This document shows positions 11,001 to 23,789 of a DNA stretch of 64,000 bases, piece by piece. Each line of letters starts with the position of its first letter. Position 1 is the stretch's first letter. A model generated the notes under the pieces. It had not been told where the DNA came from. It searched no databases and saw only the letters and a list, made by a program, of their open reading frames with translations. Origin of the DNA: Butyriboletus loyo (lineage: Eukaryota; Basidiomycota; Agaricomycetes; Boletales; Boletaceae); the NCBI GenBank assembly GCA_038093515.1, contig JBBPSI010000039.1, positions 1 through 64,000 of the forward strand. Direction: 5' to 3'. The position numbers and the translations under genes are program-made.

Positions 11001-11458
11001 ACGGGTCGGAGTCCAAGCGGGAAGCATCAAGCCAGGATGTCGGCGACGCTGCACGTGCATCATCCCCAGACGAAGCAACACACGAGAGGCACGGCTTTGC
11101 TTCGTCCAATTCCCCATCCCCTCGTCCATCATCCTTCCGATCCCCCTTTCTAAGTTTCCGCGAACCTGACAAGAACATCAAACACCTCCGTCAGCTTGCA
11201 CTTCAGGGCCGAGAAGAGACGTTGCGGGAGGAAGCAGAAGGTCGGGGGAAAGTCGTGTGGGGCTCGGTGGATGGCTGGCGGGATGCACAGCTACGGCGAG
11301 AGGAGGGGGACTGTCCCCCACTTGGCGGTGACACGTTACCGAGTGCAGACGATCGGGGGGAATCATCTGAGGTTGGCGGGGTGGTGGTGGGGGAGCTCGC
11401 CGTAGATGATGGTGCGGTTGCGGGTGCGTCTGCGTCTGGGTTGATTCATGGGGAGTGA
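8015..11458 (+). CDS. pet127: Pet127-like mitochondrial RNA-processing protein
   Basis: Pet127 is a mitochondrial inner-membrane-associated protein that promotes 5' processing and turnover of mitochondrial transcripts and works with the mitochondrial RNA polymerase/exoribonuclease system. The start ATG at 8015 gives an Arg-rich, acid-poor N-terminus (MQTLRQNAITPRLALIIAGR) typical of a mitochondrial presequence, then a Pro/Ser/Lys-rich linker. The conserved core follows over many exons: IAQLAHGLDRVLF, WLRDPRSRIYNFTPWLESIP, FAFERVTGFVRSSMDN, GSTSSLTGLLSHCYFLISGD, MPTSVVLNYKEGVWLIDSDK, RREAYRYAM, DPRLPGTGVFDIKTRAAVP, FEKEYYDLIRSAFLKY and ARIGNMDGVLVAYHNTARIF. The last intron (donor at 10885) joins to an unusually long hydrophilic tail rich in Ser, Glu and Gly, ending at TGA 11456-11458. 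Core assignment is strong; the exact exon ends in 9.0-10.7 kb were not all resolved. Confidence 0.9.
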
Positions 11459-13128
11459 CCTATAGACGGCGAACGAAAAAATCACTGACAATGATCATGG
11501 GAGGCGATCTGGAAACCTCAACCGTGTTATGTCGTGGTCTAAGTAGTGGTCCCGGTCAACCCTGGGGACTATCGCACGGCCATGAGGAGGGCCTGTGCGC
11601 TTGCTCGACACGTTTGCTTCACCTGCAGTAAAATAATATCTGCCAGTACGTGAGCTACTATAAACCAGGGCGTTGACACCTGTGAGCCAATTGTCTCTCG
11701 CATTGGGTTAACCGGTTGGGTGTGGGATATCAATGTGATTGTTGCTCATGCTGGCGAAGGATCGTACTGTAGTCACATCGTTCAACGCTGGTGGATCGGT
11801 ATTTGGCGACGAGCCATGTCAATAACTCGCCTCGTGGAAGTTTGTGTGGGGCGAGCCAAACATAGTTGTTCAGAGTTCTCAGTGCTCCAGAGTCCGGACT
11901 CATGCGACTTCTACCCCCGCGACGCCTGTATGGAAGCATTGCATCGATGGCGTCAAGGCAACTAGTCCATCATGTGGTCCATGGACGGTCCCTAGGAGGA
12001 GAGGCATTGACAACTATCGAGAGTCTCGCACTGCCCTCTCAGCCCCGATCACGACGGGTTGCCAATTCTCATCGCAACGATCAACACGGCACCTCAACTC
12101 AGGTTTCTATATCCACCTGATGTGGGGGCGTCGAACGCTCGAATCCGTTTAGTTGGCTCTATATAGCCTGAAGTCGTTGTGTCTCGTCGGGAACGCGGCC
12201 AGGTACGGGGAACCACATGCGGCAGCGATAGCCGAACTATGTAGTGAACGTTCACCGAGTTGGCTGCCCGTCTCTGGTAGATGGGCCGCAAAGTCGCGTC
12301 GGTCGTCCATGAATGACGCGTCCTTTGCAGGCGTAATCATCACTAGGATTCTACGCCAGAATAGCCCTATGGGGCAGATTGAGCATACGGTTCAACCAGA
12401 CCTGAAATCCAGTCGTTCGGGGCATATGAGAAATTGTATGGTGCCAACGTTCACTTGGTCGCCGCCCAAAAGAGTGCAAGATTCTCACCACTCAAGTGAT
12501 TTCTTATTCCTCTTTGTGGAAATGAGACATTTTTGAGGGGGGTTGATTTGGCAACCTTCTATAAATGGAAGATACACGTGATCGAAAAGCTGTGCCGCCG
12601 TCTCCGTTAGGGGTTCTTAGGAATTGCTCTGGACGAATTTGGCGATGCGGACCTTGTCAAAAGCCAAGTCGGATAAGTTCATCCCGGTTTGTCTCACACT
12701 CCCGCTAACGCCGCTCTGATCGTATTGTGTTTAGTTGATTTCAGGTGTGCTATGGCCGGACATTCTCAGGCCCTATGGTCATACGCCGAGCACCCGTGAT
12801 CAATATGGTAACACAGTCTCGCCAAACTCTTGAATGTTGGAAGATTCAATGATGTTCTCAGCGTATCACGATGGTACACCTTTTCCGATTCTGTCCTCAT
12901 GGGAAAGTTCATTGGTGAATGTTCCCTGACCAGCAGAACACTGCCTTCTCGTCCGGTTGCTACACGTGAGATTGCTATCATGGGTCGCCGAAGCATGCCG
13001 TACTCTTTGCATTTTTAGTTTCCATACGCGATTCGCCGCAATTCGCAAAGGGTCATCTTCCCCGCACTTGGACGGTTCGTATAAATACCCGTCTAACCTT
13101 GTTTGAGTTTTCTTTTGCTGGAACCACC
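11459..13128. other. Gene-poor intergenic stretch, 1.67 kb
   Basis: Only short overlapping open frames (longest about 127 codons) with no family resemblance or consistent splice structure are present. The last 50-60 bases before 13129 include ATAAATA (13081) and are probably the core promoter and 5' UTR of the transporter. I see no terminal repeats or transposase. Confidence 0.5.
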
Positions 13129-15292
13129 ATGTCCGACGCACAGGGAGAGGCTGAAAAGCTTGGTAGCGACCCTAGTTCTGAAGACTCTGGCTCACAGCAG
13201 CCTGCGATCTTCGAACGTCCGACAGGATGGCGACGAATCTACTACCACCCGGTTCTCCAGGTCGCACTGTTAGGATTCGTCTGCTTCATGTGTCCTGGCA
13301 TGTTTAATGCACTCACTGGCCTTGGTGGGGGTGGACAAGTCAACGCAACAGACCAAGCAAACGCAAACGCCGCACTTTATGCGACCTTTGCCTTCTTCGG
13401 ATTCTTCTCCGGGTGAGTGGGGTCTGGCCTTCGACAAATTCACGGTAATTAACGTCTTATATAATGAAAGCTCGATCAATAATCTTCTGGGGCCACGACT
13501 GACTCTCATGTTGGGCACGTGGGGATATTCTTTATACATTGCTTCCTTCTTGTATGGCTTCCTCTTCAAGTCCTTCCACACAGTCGCGCTCAATTGGTCA
13601 TTAGAACGGTGAATATTCACCCTGGCGCGGGTGCGTTCGTCGTCACTGCGGGCGCTATCCTTGGAATTTGTGCTGCCTTGCTATGGACTGCGCAAGGTGC
13701 TATGATGATGGCCTATCCAACTGAGGCCCAGAAGGGGGCTTTCATCGGCATATTTTGGGCAGTCTTTAACCTGGGCGGTGTGGTTGGTTCTGCCGTCGCA
13801 TTCGGGCAGAACTACCACTCGACGGTAAGCTGAGTTGGTCTGGTGTTTCAATCTCAAACCTCAAACTTTTCTGCAGACTGGATCAGGTATAATTCAACTC
13901 CCCGTCTGAAATTTTTAACTGATCGGATTTTGTCGATATCAGTCAGCAACGGAACCTACGTAAGTATGATGATATCTACAAAGGAAAATGTATTGAGCAG
14001 ACGCGCCATTTTGTAGGTTGGTTTCTTGATCCTTACCCTTATCGGGGTCGTTCTTCCAATTTTCATGGTCGACCCATACAAGATGATCCGCACCGATGGC
14101 ACAAAAGTGGTCAGGACCACACATCCTTCGTGGAAAACTGAATTCATCAGCCTCTTTGTCGCCCTCAAAGAGGATCCGTGGATTCTGCTGCTCTTTCCCA
14201 TGTTCTTCGCCTCCAACTATTTCTATACCTGGCGTCAGTTTTTTAGCTTCTATTTGCCAACCGTTTGCGATTGTCTGAAGCTAATTCGTATCGTTTGCGT
14301 ATGACACAGAATTCAACGATTACAACGGAGCCATCTTCACCATTCGTGCTCGGGGATTGAACAATTTCGTGTATTGGGTATCTCAGATATTTGGTTCCCT
14401 CTTCATCGGATACGTCATCCTCGACCAAAATCAGTACCGGCGAAGAGTTCGTGCCTTTATTGGCTGGGTCCTCGTCTTCGCCATGGTATTCGTCGTACAC
14501 ATTTGGGCTTACTTCTACCAAAAGTGAGTAGACAGTGGTCTTGGGGAGTCACTGTACCTAAATATGACCTCTCCGCTAGAACGTACACGCGCCAGAGCGT
14601 ATCGCCAGCGACCAACATCGATATATACAGCAGTGATTACCCAGCACACGTATGGCTCATGATCTTTTACGGCTTGCTTGACTCGATGTGGCAAACGTAT
14701 GCATACTGGCTCATGGGCGCCATGTCCAACGACCTGGCCAAGCTCGCTGTGTTCACCGGGTTCTGTAAGTGACACAGTCGATCTCCTTTCCCTCCCGGAA
14801 ACGATCGCGTGCGCTCAACCGTTGACGTATCTGCCTTTTTTTATTATTACACACAGACAAGTCCCTCCAATCCTGTGGCTCTGCCGGCGTATGGCGTGCC
14901 GACGCCCTCAAACTACCGTGAGTCTCACGCATCCCCTTGTCTCCCGCGCATGCGACCTACGCACGCCAAACACGACCCACGCATGAACCGGACCGGACTC
15001 CTATTCTTTCGTGTTTCTTTTTAGCTGACGGCTGGCGCCACGACAGATACATGAACATCTTCCTCTCGACGTGGGCGTTGACCGCGGCGGGCATGGTGTT
15101 TGCCTTCCCGATGGTCTATTTCCGTGTTCAGGATCATACGGAGAACGAGGGCGAAGAGGGGATGTGAGTGGGATTTCGAGTTTGATTTTTTTGAGGGGGG
15201 ACGCTCATGCATGTCACGTCGTTTCCTCTTCCCTCCCCCCCTACAGGCCGCATTCGGAAACCGACAAGTCGGTGGTCCAGGGAACACGATGA
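13129..15292 (+). CDS. UNC93-like major-facilitator membrane protein
   Basis: Multi-pass membrane protein of the UNC93/DUF895 branch of the major facilitator superfamily; fungal members are uncharacterised putative transporters. The start ATG at 13129 is followed by an acidic cytosolic N-terminus, then PTGWRRIYYHPVLQVALLG, CFMCPGMFNALTGLGGGG, NAALYATFAFFGFFSG, INNLLGPRLTLMLGTWGYSL, GAFVVTAGAILGICAALLWT, AQGAMMMAYPTEAQKGAF and FNLGGVVGSAVAFGQN. The second half has FLILTLIGVVLPIFMVDPYK, FTIRARGLNNFVYWVSQIFG, MIFYGLLDSMWQTYAYWLMG and LSTWALTAAGMVFAFPMVYF. About nine or ten hydrophobic helices are visible. The last intron joins GM to PHSETDKSVVQGTR, with TGA at 15290-15292. A decayed relative of this gene sits at 63269-63845. 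Confidence 0.9.
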
Positions 15293-15826
15293 TGCTCGCA
15301 ACGCACACAGACGACGTCGCTGACGAGATACCATGCTCGCCACCGACAATATCAATCTCAATCTCAAGTATCTTTTTTCTTTCTCACGAGGGAATTCGAA
15401 CGAACGACTCGCGTTTTTTTTGGTTTAATAGCTTCATGTACGGGCGGACGTCTCAGACCGACTCGATGCGGACAGTGTAATATAATCACGTTCGACTTCC
15501 CTACGTACTACGGGATCTGCCCCGCATGACCGACTTTTTCGTGAGCTCGATGTGATGTCGCATTGCGGATATACGATGGGCGATGCGGTGGGACGAATGG
15601 AGACGGTGGATACAAATGGTTGGTAAAAGATCTAAAGACATGTACAAGCGACCCCCGTCCGCCAACGACATACACATACAAAGAAACGACAAACCAACAA
15701 AAGACAAAGAAATGCGAGCTTGGAGGCAAGGGAACATAAAAAGACCGAATCAGCCCCAGAGAAAGACACGTTCACCTACCTACCGACGGCGCACCTCTCT
15801 CGTCCAACATTCAGACATGTCGAATA
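15293..15826. other. Convergent intergenic region
   Basis: This 534-bp stretch between convergent genes holds both 3' UTRs. T-rich and A-rich runs are present (15413-15420, 15690-15712). No gene is supported. Confidence 0.5.
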
Positions 15827-18197
15827 CTATCCCCTAAGCTTGGTGCCCAAAAATCCCTCGCCTTCCGCGCCGTCCCCAACACCTTCGGCCTCGGCCTCAC
15901 CTTCGCCATCTCCTTCCTCGCCTTCTCCAATCTCCACGACCCCATGCTTGCTGGCTTCACCTCTGCCCTTGTCCTCCCGTTGCATCTCGTCGCGCATGAC
16001 CGCCACAGCATGATCCACCTTGGCAGCTACTCGATCGATGCCCGCTTCGGCGAGTGACACGCGTGCACGGTGTTTGGCGAGATGTGCCGACCGTTTCGGG
16101 GGTCGTTTGAGACGACGACGAGCGACCATGACGGGGACAGAACACCGCTGCATGTCAAACCCAGACGTCGCGTGCACACGAAGATCGAGATTGTCGCCAA
16201 AAAAGACGATAGCAACGACACGTGAAACACAAGATAAAACGTCGAGCGAGGAAGCAAGTGATAATGTAATGGAAAAAAGAAAGATGAAATGAAATCAGCG
16301 TCAAGCGTTTGGAAAGAAAGAGTGAGATAACACCTGGGTGAGATAGTGCGACGTCGACCCAAGGAGGACACTTCGATGGAGGTAAGGCGTTACGTGATGA
16401 TGAGTAGAACATCAGGTTGAGACGTACCCTTTAAGTTGGCTCACGCCGCGCGAGCCGACAATCAACATGGTCGGCTCATTATAGTCGACGATATCGAGAA
16501 GCATGTTGCGGGAATTCTTGGCGTGCCAAGCTTGACACGAGACGGAGACGTGTAATCTGGTCCGCTGAAGGAGTGATGTCGCCTGACGGACGAGGATGTA
16601 GGCGAGAGCTTGACGCTGTGGGCTGGGTAAGAGACGCAATTGAAAGCCAAGAGGGATATCAACACACCTCCTGTTGGCTACGCAACTTCGTAGCTCTGTC
16701 TGCGGGATTCGGAGTGAGTGGGTCAACTAATGGCAATCATCAGACCCTGAACAATACCATCCTCCTTCATGTAACACTCACCCTTGTTCTCGTTCTCCAC
16801 TACGGTGACGATAAGCCTGCAAGAGTGATGGGGTAAGTATGTGAATGTGAATGAGTTCGAGATGCGCACAGTTCATCACCATCACGAAGCACCGTTCCAA
16901 TGCCCCATTCAACGGCATATCTGCTTTCGTCACTGAGATCACTCCCAACGACATATCTCCTCTTTCTTCTTCCACAGGAATCGGGGTGGCCTTGTGTGAC
17001 CGTGATTGTACAGCGGTCACGTTGGAACACGGGTCTCGAGGTGGAATGTGGGAGAAGATCGTGATGCTTTGACTTTTTTCTTTTCGCAACACCACGTCTC
17101 CCTCGGGCGGAACCAAAATTCGGCCGGTTCAGGGTAGAGGGGAAGTATGGTTCAGGGGGCACGACGACGTTCACCCCTTCACCCAAGGGGTCGGGGTCCA
17201 TGGCGGCATCCACATCACCGTCGCCATCGGCCTCGCCAATACCGGCCACGACGGTGACCTGAGCGTTCTGCTCTGTGTTGCGCTCTGTGACGAAATCGAG
17301 CATGCCATCTTCATCGCTCCAGTCATCCTCGTCATCCTCGGTTTCTTCACCCGCAAACTCTGAACCCGAATCGCCATCGTCTGTAAAAGCATTTCGGGGA
17401 CGGACGGCGGGTGAACGCCGATAAGTGATCGATTCGCTGTCCGACTCCTCGAGGGGGAGTGGGGCTGGCGACTGGTCACGGTCGCGATCACGAGAACGAA
17501 AGCGACGAAGCGAAAATGGAGAATGGGAACGTGCACGTGAAGATTCCTTGGAAGCCAAGGAAGCGGAATCCCTGTCCCTATATTTATCTTTGTCCTTTGA
17601 CGTAGCTGGGAAACCAAACGAAGAAGAACGTGGTCTGCTCCTTGAGGAACTGCGACCGCGAGATTCTTTCTCCTTGTCTCTCTCGTCGTTGTTTGCGTTC
17701 GAGCGAGAGAGTGAGAGTGAGGTGAGGCCGCCGATCATGGAATTGAATGCCATTTTCCCAAATGAACCAGTTGTACGAGCGGTCATCTCCGACCGTATTG
17801 GCACGGCCAATTGCGCAGAGCCACCATTGGAAGCGGAAGACGATTGGTAGACCTGCTGGATACCATAAGATATCGAAGAGCGTGATGACGACTGAAAGGA
17901 AAGGAACTGAGAGAGAGAGGATGTAGAGAGCCGTCTGGGTGTGCTCGGTCTCGAAGAGGAGTGAAAACCAGGCTCTACATGGGGTGCGCTCGAGTGCGAA
18001 TCACATGAGGGCTCCTTGGGCTCCTCCCTTGGGGAAGGCAGCAAAGGATCTCGCGGAGCCTGAGTAAGATCTCTGCTCGGCGACTTCTGATGCCCAGACC
18101 ACAACCAACTAGTTCTGCGGGAACGGGTGAAGGATGGAACGGTATTAGAAGGCTCGACCATGAAAGAAACCGAGGAATGGCAAGAAGAAAGTTCCAA
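15827..18197 (-). CDS. Universal stress protein (UspA-type) with long disordered N-terminus
   Basis: Fungal protein with a C-terminal UspA-like nucleotide-binding fold. The first large exon encodes about 400 residues of Ser/Arg/Asp/Glu-rich sequence, including SR- and RD-dipeptide runs (RFRSRDRDRDQSPAP) and an acidic block (EETEDDEDDWSDEDG). The domain begins at KRRYVVGSDLSDESRYAVEW. Exons at about 16800-16760 and 16700-16650 then give LIVTVVENENK and DRATKLRSQQE. The next reads RQALAYILVRQATSLLQRTR, SCQAWHAKNSRNMLLDIVDY and TMLIVGSRG. A 12-residue exon (LLGSTSHYLTQ, around 16330-16374) completes the G-2x-G-9x-G-S/T nucleotide-binding signature, and the last exon opens CSVPVMVARRRLKRPPKR. The tail is acidic and ends at 15827. 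The start is uncertain: an acceptor-like site near 18120 means the true first exon could lie further upstream. The domain call is strong. Confidence 0.85.
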
Positions 18198-21100
18198 GAC
18201 AAGTGGTTACCTGCGCGTTAAGAGATTTACGGGGGGTGGCTGCGTCAGCCAAGTGGCATGTCTAAAAGGGGGGGAAAAGAAATCTATGAGGAAATATCTG
18301 ATGCGGCACGGGCAATTGAAGGACAAAGTAATCTGGGTCTTGGCGGGCTTGGTGGATTACTCACGTTTACATCCTTGATACCGCCCATCGTCTCGTGGCT
18401 CGACAAACTACAGAAAATGAAACCCGGTCACGATTGGCACCTTCAGTGCCAGGCAGAGCAGCACGCACAGTGCAGATGGGCAGTCTCGTCGTCGTCGGTA
18501 ACGTCTGGTAGCGGTCACAAGGCGACAGCCTCGGCTCACAGCCACCTCCGCATTGGGAAATTCCGCCGCTGCCAGAGTTCATCCGACGAAATTGGAAAGC
18601 GACCCACATTCTAGCGATGAGAGCCCATCCGACATTGGAAGATCTCGCCACGCTGCAGGCAAGGTCCAGGGTTTGAGTCGTTCAGCAGCGTGACTTATCT
18701 GGGGCACGCAAATGCATGCACCCCTGGGGCAGTGTGAGCCCGTCACGGTCAGATCAATTGAAGTGATGCCAAGACCGCATGCGATGACTTTGTCGTGCCC
18801 CGATCCTTTCTTTGCGTGCACCAAGGGGACCTTTTCGTTCGGTTCGTCTCACGCCGGTGCCTCTTCCCATCGCGCTCGCAGAGATATATTGTTGATGTGT
18901 TTCCGACGGAGTCAAGGCAACCCAAACCCAGAAGCGCACCATCAGAACCCACTCCACTATCATGTCCCCTTTAGTGAAATAAAATCGCTCCTGATTTTCT
19001 AGTGCTTCAACGACGATACCAGCAACGGTATATGAATTCGGAACATGTAAACCTATCCAAACCCCCTTGTGCGCAGCTAACGCAACTCTTTGCATGTCAC
19101 ACTTCAATGTCGGAGGACCGACGACAAATTCAAGCCCAGCGTGTTGATGAGGCGCAGTAGGCTGTGGCAGTCACTCCTCAGGTGACCATCGCTTCGCATG
19201 GAGACCACTCATACTGATCCAGGCCCCAGTTCATCAACCAGATCCGAGGGTTGAATCACATTTTGTTTGTTGCGAGCTCAACTCCTTCAAGACTATTAGT
19301 CCGACTACACTAGGAACTATTGTCTGTAATTTTCATGGGTATGTCGAATGAGAGAAATGTAGCCGAAATTAGTGTTTCAAAAAAGTTGCATTGTACGAGA
19401 TATCACTGCAGTTTTAGGGCCAGCCAAATGCAAGTTCATTGCTACCATGAGAACTCTCGCGTTGCCATTTGACTGGTAAGTAGGTGACCTTGCAGTCTCA
19501 TGCTCACTATGCATTGCTTCCAGTGAGTACTCGTTGTTTAATTAATTGTTTTCAACGCAGAAGGAATTCCGTGTTCTGATGAGCAAGTTCCAAAGGTGAA
19601 GGCTACCACACGCCCAAGCACGACTACAACGGATCCTCCTTGACTCGAAACTCGCTAAACACCCGCCTACACATCGATAGACAACAAGCAAAAGCCTCCA
19701 ATACACCCAAACTGCACTGACAACGAGTGAACAACACCTGGCTACCACTTATATCAGACCAACACCACCACCCTCCGAACTGCGTAACAAACATTGAGGT
19801 ATTATGCTGCCCAGGCCCTCCGCCGCCACCGAGGCCACCTGACAGCTCACCGAGTCCCACAACCCCTGCCACGCAGGGCGTGCGTAAAAGCATTTTCCCT
19901 CGGGCCGGTTATCAAAATAACCGCCTTAGCGTATTATGTAGGACTAGTCGCTGCATAATGGAACCAACGCTTGTCTAAAAAAAAGAAGATTCTAAGGCTT
20001 TGATGGATCCGCTACGCAGGGTGCAAAGGCGATGCAACCATCGTGTTATGACGTCGACCTTTCAAGACGAGACTTTCCCATCATGGGAGACGAAATCTGG
20101 ATCCAGGCTCTCTCCTCCGAATCAGCGAGTACAAGCCGAGGACTTGATAATGACCAGTCGTGACCATCCAGGATTATTATAACTCTTCAGATGGGTGATA
20201 TCTGAACAGAGTATTCGTTAGAATGTTGGCCGTCTGACTTGGCGTTGGCCATGCGACAATCGAACGATGTTGGGGTTACATGCTCACCTCGGTCTCAGGA
20301 CTTGATCGTTAACTTATGACAACGCCGGCGTTCCGTTCAGCCAACTTTTTTCCACATCCGTACGCTATGTATGAGATCCCGGACGGGCGAGTGACTTGCC
20401 TACATAATCATTCTGATTGCCCTTACCTTACTGTCTTGCCAGGAGACACTTAATCGAGATGCAGGCAAGCACGCCAACAAGCGACCGTGATAGGGTGACT
20501 AGTCTCGTTTAGCTCAAGGCTTTCCCGACGACTCTTATACGAGCCAATCATGGCGGCAGGGTTCAATGGAATGTTCCGAACAGAACACATTAAGCTCCGA
20601 TTAATCCCAGCCTAGTGCCACGAGATAGATTCGAGTAGTGTAGCTTGGGATTCGGAAGAACTAATGAATCGGCGCTTGTTTGCTGACATGAACTTCAAAA
20701 TCGCTCCACCAAAGGGCGATGGGTACCACGGCATACCTGAGCGAGGCTTGGCCGCCCAGGAAAGCTTGTGGGAAACTATGTGAAGCATGCGCACTCACGA
20801 GGGCCCGTACCCTGGACAAATGCCCACGCACTGTACCTGTCAGCGTGAGGGGGTCGTCTCGGCGGAAGTTTGTTTTGTATCACATGCATATGGTCACATC
20901 GTCAATGCGAAGGTGCTGATAGGGTAAGAAACGTTAAACGCCACTCCAGATTCACTGCCGCTTGGTGTAGTGATCGGCGGGTATAAGGCCAGATGCCTGA
21001 TCCAACGAATGCTGCAGTAGTGCTGTGGTTGGATGGGGTGGCGCAGGTCATGACTCTTGTAGAAGTGCCATCTGGGTGCTGCTAGAGTGGGCGGGTTTCG

Positions 21101-21390
21101 TCGTCCCCCGAGACAACAATTCACTTTTTATCCCTTTGGACTGGCTGAGCAAGACGGTCAACGTTTCAAACGTTGCTGGGACCCTTTTTTTTCCTCTCTG
21201 CGGGCTTGCGGGAATTTTAAAACAAGCACAGGGCGACTCTTCCTGATATGGCTATAGGACATCGTGACCCCGAGTTATGGCTTATCATAACCGAGTCGAT
21301 TACATTGAATTGGGTTGTCTGATATAACCACGGGTGAGACACTCTCACTCCCATGTCGTTCACACCTCGCACCGTCTCCAGACAACGATA
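18198..21390. other. Largest gene-poor stretch, 3.2 kb
   Basis: No frame longer than about 118 codons and no recognisable family was found on either strand. A short perfect inverted repeat lies at 19906-19923. The region should contain the promoter of the minus-strand stress-protein gene on its left and of the DUF6534-like gene on its right; the rest is unexplained. I found no tRNA fold, long terminal repeat or transposase relic. Confidence 0.5.
19906..19923. repeat. Perfect 7-bp inverted repeat (hairpin)
   Basis: CGGTTAT and its reverse complement ATAACCG are separated by four bases. It could be a chance palindrome, an operator or one arm of a decayed element. Confidence 0.4.
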
Positions 21391-23789
21391 ATGAGCTCTA
21401 CATCGTCCTCCTCCCTCCCCTCCCCCGTAGAACTCGAGAACTTGGGTGTTCTCTTCATCGGGTTCGTCACCGCGACTGTGCTCTACGGCCTCACCTTCTT
21501 TCGTACGTTCTCGCGCGCCACGTTTTTTTCCAATGACTGAAAACAATCCCCACCGGCAGAAACGTACATATACTACTCACGGTACCCGAGGGATCAAAAA
21601 TGGATAAGATACCTCGTATGTGGTCCTCTTCCCTTTCTCTTTCCGTCTCGTTCAATTCCGATCCTTCAGGTTGCGACCCTCAGGTGAGTACGATCACCGT
21701 TTCGTTATTCACCATTTCCTCAATCGCTCTAGTATTTTGGATACAGCAGCATCAGCTCTAGGTAGGTCCTCTAACACGTCCTCCAAGCTGTTTGTCTCAC
21801 CCCAATCATGCAGTTTCTGAAGTGTATGCTTCTCTCGTACTCCGCCAGCCCTTTCTCACACTTGCCAGACTATACTATTATCTGATCGTCCTGTTCAACG
21901 TTGAACTGGATGTCTTATATGCAACTACGTAAGTATACAAACCCTCAGCCCCGCGTGCAGCATGCTCACGTATTCCTCCAGCACTTTCTGTGTAAGTATC
22001 CTAGGGCATTTCTCATGATGTGTCGAGGTTTAATTTCATCCTATCGGTTTAAAGGTTCAGTACATGTTATCAGTGCGTAATCTCGGATTTCAAAGCAGAT
22101 TTCTCATTGACGGCACTATCACTGGTCTAGATCCTTCTCACGTTTATTTCGCATCTGTGAGTGACCTGGTCGCTTATCTGCACTTTCCCCACGTTGACTT
22201 GTTTGATTGTAGCTTCTTTGCGCATCGTGTTTTTCAAGGTGCGATCTCGACCTCAAGTTTGGGCCAAGCATTGACCATTTTCATTCTAGTCACCGGAGGA
22301 TCCAGGCTGGTGACATTGGTATTGGTGCGTCTTGTGCTAATCCATAGCCGACTATCTTCTGACTTGATATAAAGATGTTCATGTCCGTCATCGCGCTGGG
22401 TACGCCATCATTTTCATTTGTTGCTCGCAAGCTGGCTTGACGTGAGAGGACACCAAAAGTTTCTGGATTGAGTAAGTTCCTGAAATCATCGGTCACAACT
22501 CGTTGCCGTGTGCTGACCCGATCAACGTATGTTTCTTCAACATAGCTGCCACAGGCCAAATGTCGGTGATAAGCCGTCACCTCACCTCGTACGCATTACT
22601 GACATGTAGTCATGTTATCAGGTTCATGCAACGAAGACTCTCTGCCTTCGGTTCACTGCAGATGGAGGTTTGTATATGCCTTTTTTGACAGTCCAGAATA
22701 ACCGATCGTTCCATTTACGCCGGTATCGCAGATGACCGCTGGAATAAACCAAGCTGCGGCGATGATTGCAGACTTGATCGTGTTTGCGACATTGTGTTGC
22801 TCGCTACGCCCGGCACGGCACCCGGAGATAGTGGTGTGAGTTTTCATGTTTTGATTTTTCACTTTTGTTGGACGGGTCATTTTACTCAATTTGTCTTGTA
22901 GACCCAACGGGTTCCTACCGACTGTCGTCATGATGCTCGTTGGTCGCGGGTTGGCATTCACGTGCGTGTCCTCATGATTTGCATGCGGAGGACACTCGCT
23001 GAGAAGCTGTTATTCAACCAGTGTCGTCCAAGCGGCATACTTTTGTGTTGTGGGTACTGGTTCTGCTATCGATGGGCTGAATTCTGAGAGCCTCTTAGTT
23101 CGTAGCAGCTCCGTCGAGGCAGATTTGGATACCATTACAGATGGTCGCAAGCAAACGTAGGTAACTTGGCTGCACTCGGATATTTGGGCTGACGAATGTG
23201 CTAGTCTATGTCAATACCTTACTCGGACAGTACGTCCTCAGTGGCTCTTTGCTTGTCCGGATGTTGACATGGACGAACAGTCTCAACTCGCGCGATGTGC
23301 AGCACGGTCGGGGTCTCAACGAAGAAGACTCCCTTACTGATCGCAAAGCCCCCGCTAACATACGAATGTCAAATTCAATCCGATTCAATGTCACTGATGC
23401 CAAAGGCGTGCGTCCGTTCCCGCAGAGATGTTTCATGCGTGTTGATTGACGTGTATGAGGGCCATAGCAATCTATCAACCTAACCACCCGACAGGATGTT
23501 GAGAGTGAGGGGACAGAGCTAGAGTCGAGCAAGACAAACCAGGATGAGCACGGGGTACGTTTCTTTTTCATCGTTCTCTCTGGTTCGCGTTCATTGACGC
23601 GGTTTTCTGTCGCGCAGGACGGGTTCACGTACACACAGGTGTCCACAACGTCAACGCAGTCGCATGTCAGTTCCGCCCGTGCTCTTGCTGTATTATTGGA
23701 TGTGCACGACTGACCCCCTGTTGTTGTTACTTGTCCACTTACAGACGGACGAAGCGCGCAAGGCGGACCTGACAAAGCCGTGCAACTGA
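21391..23789 (+). CDS. DUF6534-like seven-helix membrane protein
   Basis: Agaricomycete-type multi-pass membrane protein of unknown function, resembling the DUF6534 family. The ATG at 21391 opens a first exon with LENLGVLFIGFVTATVLYGL. A series of very short exons separated by 50-70 nt introns follows: TYIYYSRYPRDQKWIRYL, ILDTAASAL, EVYASLVLRQPFLTLARLYY, SFFAHRVFQ, TGGSRLVTLVL and MFMSVIALG. The diagnostic MTAGINQAAAMIADLIVFAT comes next, then FLPTVVMMLVGRGLAF and LYVNTLLG. The hydrophilic tail includes DVESEGTELESSKTNQDEHG and DGFTYTQVSTTSTQ, ending with TGA at 23787-23789. Helix order, the FF.HR.. element and the TAGINQA motif fit the family. Several internal exon ends between 21700 and 22700 are uncertain, and a broken copy cannot be excluded there. 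Confidence 0.75.

Noticed and set aside
12153..12536. 127-codon plus-strand frame in the 1.67-kb gap
   Set aside because: Composition is like random sequence; no conserved motif.
11459..13128. Transposon or LTR remnant
   Set aside because: I found no terminal inverted or direct repeats and no transposase or reverse-transcriptase motifs by eye.
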